This document shows positions 61,871 to 64,000 of a DNA stretch of 64,000 nt, one piece after another. Location of the stretch: positions 558,001 through 622,000 of the forward strand of contig NZ_JAZHSH010000001.1 of assembly GCF_040100845.1 (NCBI RefSeq). Reading direction: 5' to 3'. Under the pieces are notes generated by a model. That model ran no database searches, was not told the origin of the DNA, and was given only the letters and a program-made list of their open reading frames with translations. A program made the position numbers and the translations under genes. Positions within the stretch are counted from its first letter, which is position 1; the number at the start of each line of letters is the position of its first letter. The DNA is from Chengkuizengella sp. SCS-71B. GTDB lineage: Bacteria; Bacillota; Bacilli; Paenibacillales; KCTC-33759.

Positions 61871-61903
61871 GAAGCGGTTCACTGTTGTGGACTGCTTTTT
61901 GAT
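61871..61903 (+). terminator. terminator after pgi
   Basis: AAGCGGTTCAC pairs with GTGGACTGCTT with G-U pairs around TGTT, then five T. Confidence 0.65.
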
Positions 61904-61921
61904 GGAATGGAGGTAATGCAG

Positions 61922-62563
61922 ATGGAATTAGATTTATATAAAACATTGAAACAATCAGGATCAGATGAGGTTGTCATCAAAAAATCTAGGTTTATCGGTC
62001 ATGCAACACCCGTAACATCTGAGGAAGAAGCGCTTGAGTTTATAGCTAAAATTCGAAAAAAACATTCTGCTGCTACGCATAACTGCTTTGCATATATGGT
62101 TGGAGAAAGAGATCAATTTCAGAAACAGTCGGATGATGGAGAGCCAAGTGGAACTGCAGGTAAACCCATTTTGGAAGTAATTAAGAATCAAGATTTGAAA
62201 AATATTGCGGTTGTTGTTACAAGATATTATGGTGGAGTTATGCTTGGAGCTGGAGGTCTTATTCGAGCTTATACAGAAGGAGCAGTTGTTGGAATTAAAG
62301 CGTCACAACCTATTTACAACAAGCTTCATCAAGAAGTTAACATAGAGGTGGATTATACTTGGCATGGAAAAGTTGAGAATGAATTACGTAATCGTGATAT
62401 GATGATAAGGGATATTTTATTTACAGATAAAGTAACGCTTGTATGTTTGCCACTTGCTGCTGAAGCTGAGCAGTTCATAGCAAATATGGTTGATTTTACA
62501 CAAGGAAAAGGGAACGTTACTAGAGGTGAACAGTTATATATTGACCATTCTATTCATGAATAA
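61922..62563 (+). CDS. IMPACT/YigZ-family protein (YvyE)
   Basis: 213 residues. N-terminal UPF0029 domain with KKSRFIGHATPVTSEEEALE, KKHSAATHNCFAYMVGERDQ, QSDDGEPSGTAGKPILEVIK and VVVTRYYGGVMLGAGGLIRA; the C-terminal ferredoxin-like DUF1949 domain begins near 140. These proteins are widespread; YvyE is implicated in translation-linked regulation, but the bacterial role is open. ATG 61922 follows GGAGG. Confidence 0.92.
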   Translation: MELDLYKTLKQSGSDEVVIKKSRFIGHATPVTSEEEALEFIAKIRKKHSAATHNCFAYMVGERDQFQKQSDDGEPSGTAGKPILEVIKNQDLKNIAVVVTRYYGGVMLGAGGLIRAYTEGAVVGIKASQPIYNKLHQEVNIEVDYTWHGKVENELRNRDMMIRDILFTDKVTLVCLPLAAEAEQFIANMVDFTQGKGNVTRGEQLYIDHSIHE

Positions 62564-62579
62564 TAACGAGGGCAAACTT

Positions 62580-63767
62580 ATGAACTTTCGATTTTGGATA
62601 CTCATTGGCATTGTAGCCATATCAGGATTTAATCAAGGATTACTACTTCCTTTAATAGCAATAATTTTTGAAAATGATGGTGTTTCTTCTTCTATTAATG
62701 GACTGAACGCAGCAGCTTTATATATTGGAATTTTATTTATTACACCATTTATGGAACCTCAATTAAGGAAATATGGATACAAACCGATTATTATTTTTGG
62801 AGGTTTGTTGATTATTATATCCTTGATGTTATTTCCGTTATGGAAAACATTTTGGTTTTGGTTTTTGCTGCGATTCATCATCGGCATTGGAGATCATGCT
62901 CTTCATTTTTCAACACAAACGTGGATTACTACAACATCAGAAGCAAATAAACGTGGACGGAATATCTCGATATATGGACTATCCTTTGGAGTTGGATTAG
63001 CAGTAGGACCTTTAATGACACCTCTTGTTCAATTCAGTGAGGCATTACCATTTATGCTGTCTTCATTATTATGTTTTATAACTTGGATGCTGATTTTTAT
63101 ATTAAAAAATGAATTTCCAGAGAAAACGAATGATTCTGATTCATTTAGAGAAATGATGAATCGATTTTCAAAAGCATGGAAGTATGGTTGGGTAGCAATT
63201 CTACCTCCTCTTGGATACGGCTTTTTAGAGGCTTCGTTAAATGGGAGTTTTCCAGTGTATGGACTACGTATTGGATTTAATATAGAAAATATATCACTTC
63301 TGCTTTTTGCATTTGCTTTGGGTGCGATTGTTTTTCAGCTTCCCTTAGGTATGATAAGCGACAAAGTTGGTAGAAGAAATGTACTAATTACGATTTTACT
63401 ACTAGGGATGATTAGCTTTTTATTTGCTAGTTTACTAGAGCATTCATTATTGGCTCTAACGATTTGTTTGTTTATCGCAGGAATGGTTGTTGGCTCAACA
63501 TTTTCACTAGGGATTAGTTATATGACTGATTTATTGCCTAAAAATTTATTGCCAGCAGGGAACTTGTTATGTGGTGTAGCGTATAGTGTAGGCAGCTTAG
63601 CAGGACCTTATTTTGGTGGCATTGTAATACAATACTTTAGTTCAATCAGCTTTTTTCACATCGTCGCCATTGTTTTGTTTTTATTATTGATTGCGGTCAT
63701 ATCTTTCAGAGAGAAGTCTACTAAATCTGATCAGCTTATTTATAAAAATACCGTGAACAATTCCTGA
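62580..63767 (+). CDS. MFS transporter
   Basis: 395 residues with 12 predicted helices. ISGFNQGLLLPLIAIIFEND in helix 1, FIIGIGDHALHFSTQTWITT in helix 4, and the repeat motif GMISDKVGRRNVLITILLLG between helices 8 and 9 are typical. Similar to the YkuC/YfkF-like drug or metabolite exporters; substrate unknown. ATG 62580 after AACGAGGG is preferred; the frame is open into yvyE. It starts 16 bases after yvyE and is probably co-transcribed. Confidence 0.85.
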   Translation: MNFRFWILIGIVAISGFNQGLLLPLIAIIFENDGVSSSINGLNAAALYIGILFITPFMEPQLRKYGYKPIIIFGGLLIIISLMLFPLWKTFWFWFLLRFIIGIGDHALHFSTQTWITTTSEANKRGRNISIYGLSFGVGLAVGPLMTPLVQFSEALPFMLSSLLCFITWMLIFILKNEFPEKTNDSDSFREMMNRFSKAWKYGWVAILPPLGYGFLEASLNGSFPVYGLRIGFNIENISLLLFAFALGAIVFQLPLGMISDKVGRRNVLITILLLGMISFLFASLLEHSLLALTICLFIAGMVVGSTFSLGISYMTDLLPKNLLPAGNLLCGVAYSVGSLAGPYFGGIVIQYFSSISFFHIVAIVLFLLLIAVISFREKSTKSDQLIYKNTVNNS

Positions 63768-63853
63768 TTTTATTTTCAATATATTTCAATTTTTTATCAT
63801 ATTTTTCATATACAGCCACTATAAGTTACTGTATACTATAAATAAAAACATGT

Positions 63854-63968
63854 TGTAAGCGATTTCAATTTAAGCAATTGCGATTACTTTAGTTATTGAG
63901 AAACCTACTAAGAATTTGAAAAGAAAGAGGTGAATAAAGTTTTAACACTATTTTGAAATCGATTTCAA
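63854..63968. promoter_or_regulatory. two cre-like or LacI-type operators at the right edge
   Basis: TGTAAGCGATTTCA (63854-63867) differs in one position from the catabolite-responsive element TGWAARCGYTWNCW. TTGAAATCGATTTCAA (63953-63968) is a perfect palindrome of similar type. The window ends in GGGAGG, the likely ribosome site of a gene beyond it. Confidence 0.5.
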
Positions 63969-64000
63969 TTAAAGTGGTTAAAATCAAATTTTTTGGGAGG

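Noticed and set aside
1-64000. Insertion sequences or intact transposases
   Set aside because: None seen; the only recombinases are the two tyrosine integrase remnants.

Overview
The window is AT-rich DNA from an endospore-forming member of the Bacillales. The block alr, ndoAI/ndoA, tex, cmpA, sprT, tRNAs is the usual Bacillus/Paenibacillus arrangement. A Paenibacillaceae-type relative, such as Chengkuizengella, is my best guess from gene order and protein style; the species is not determined.

Layout. (1) 1-6.65 kb is chromosomal core: the 3' part of alr, the type II toxin-antitoxin pair, tex, the 39-residue cortex protein CmpA, a SprT-like protein, and tRNA-Asn, -Ser, -Glu and -Leu. Two extra partial copies of the tRNA-Glu 3' end lie in tandem. 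(2) 6.6-13.0 kb is a degenerate integrative element in tRNA-Leu(GAG), bounded by a 65-bp direct repeat. It has a frameshifted tyrosine integrase next to the tRNA, paired arm-type repeats at both ends, an XRE/RRNPP-type regulator, a secreted glycine-rich protein, a DUF3953 protein and a subtilase. A second, more decayed integrase lies just outside the right repeat, so at least two related elements accumulated here. (3) 13.4-22.3 kb is a cluster of probable spore-surface genes: four paralogues of a Cys-rich family (CDCCVCPM), five YjcZ-like small proteins plus one broken copy, two beta-sandwich proteins, and a beta-helix protein that carries the two halves of one such sandwich in swapped order. 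Eleven of these twelve intact genes have a CATAnnnTA-type box (one with a last-base mismatch) 28-38 nt before the start codon, which points to mother-cell sigma factors. Phage holin pieces are interleaved. (4) 22.4-25.6 kb has an MFS exporter with a TetR repressor and twin operators, then small proteins.

(5) 26-34.3 kb is a xylose sensing and uptake locus: a XylFII-like sensor lipoprotein or membrane-anchored binding protein, a LytS-type kinase, a YesN-type regulator, then xylFGH. Its catabolic partners xylR, xylA and xylB lie at 55.4-60.3 kb with pgi, so sugar enters by XylFGH and is converted to xylulose-5-phosphate for the pentose phosphate pathway. A transketolase at 41.7 kb serves the same pathway. 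(6) 34.3-47.3 kb holds repeat-rich intergenic DNA, two EamA transporters, an APC permease that probably starts at CTG, a LysR regulator, endonuclease IV, PurU, transketolase, a small secreted protein, a TetR regulator, a GNAT and an SDR. (7) 47.5-53.6 kb is a leucine/isovalerate degradation operon (acyl-CoA dehydrogenase, biotin carboxylase, biotin carrier, HMG-CoA lyase, enoyl-CoA hydratase, carboxyltransferase), like yngJ-yngE of B. subtilis but without the acyl-CoA ligase. (8) 53.9-55.4 kb is an uncharacterised membrane pair. (9) 60.5-64 kb is pgi, a YvyE/IMPACT protein, an MFS transporter, and catabolite-repression-like palindromes before the next gene.

Many starts were moved inward from the longest open frame because a Shine-Dalgarno sequence fits a later ATG, TTG, GTG or CTG. 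Family names come from recognition of motifs, not from a database search.
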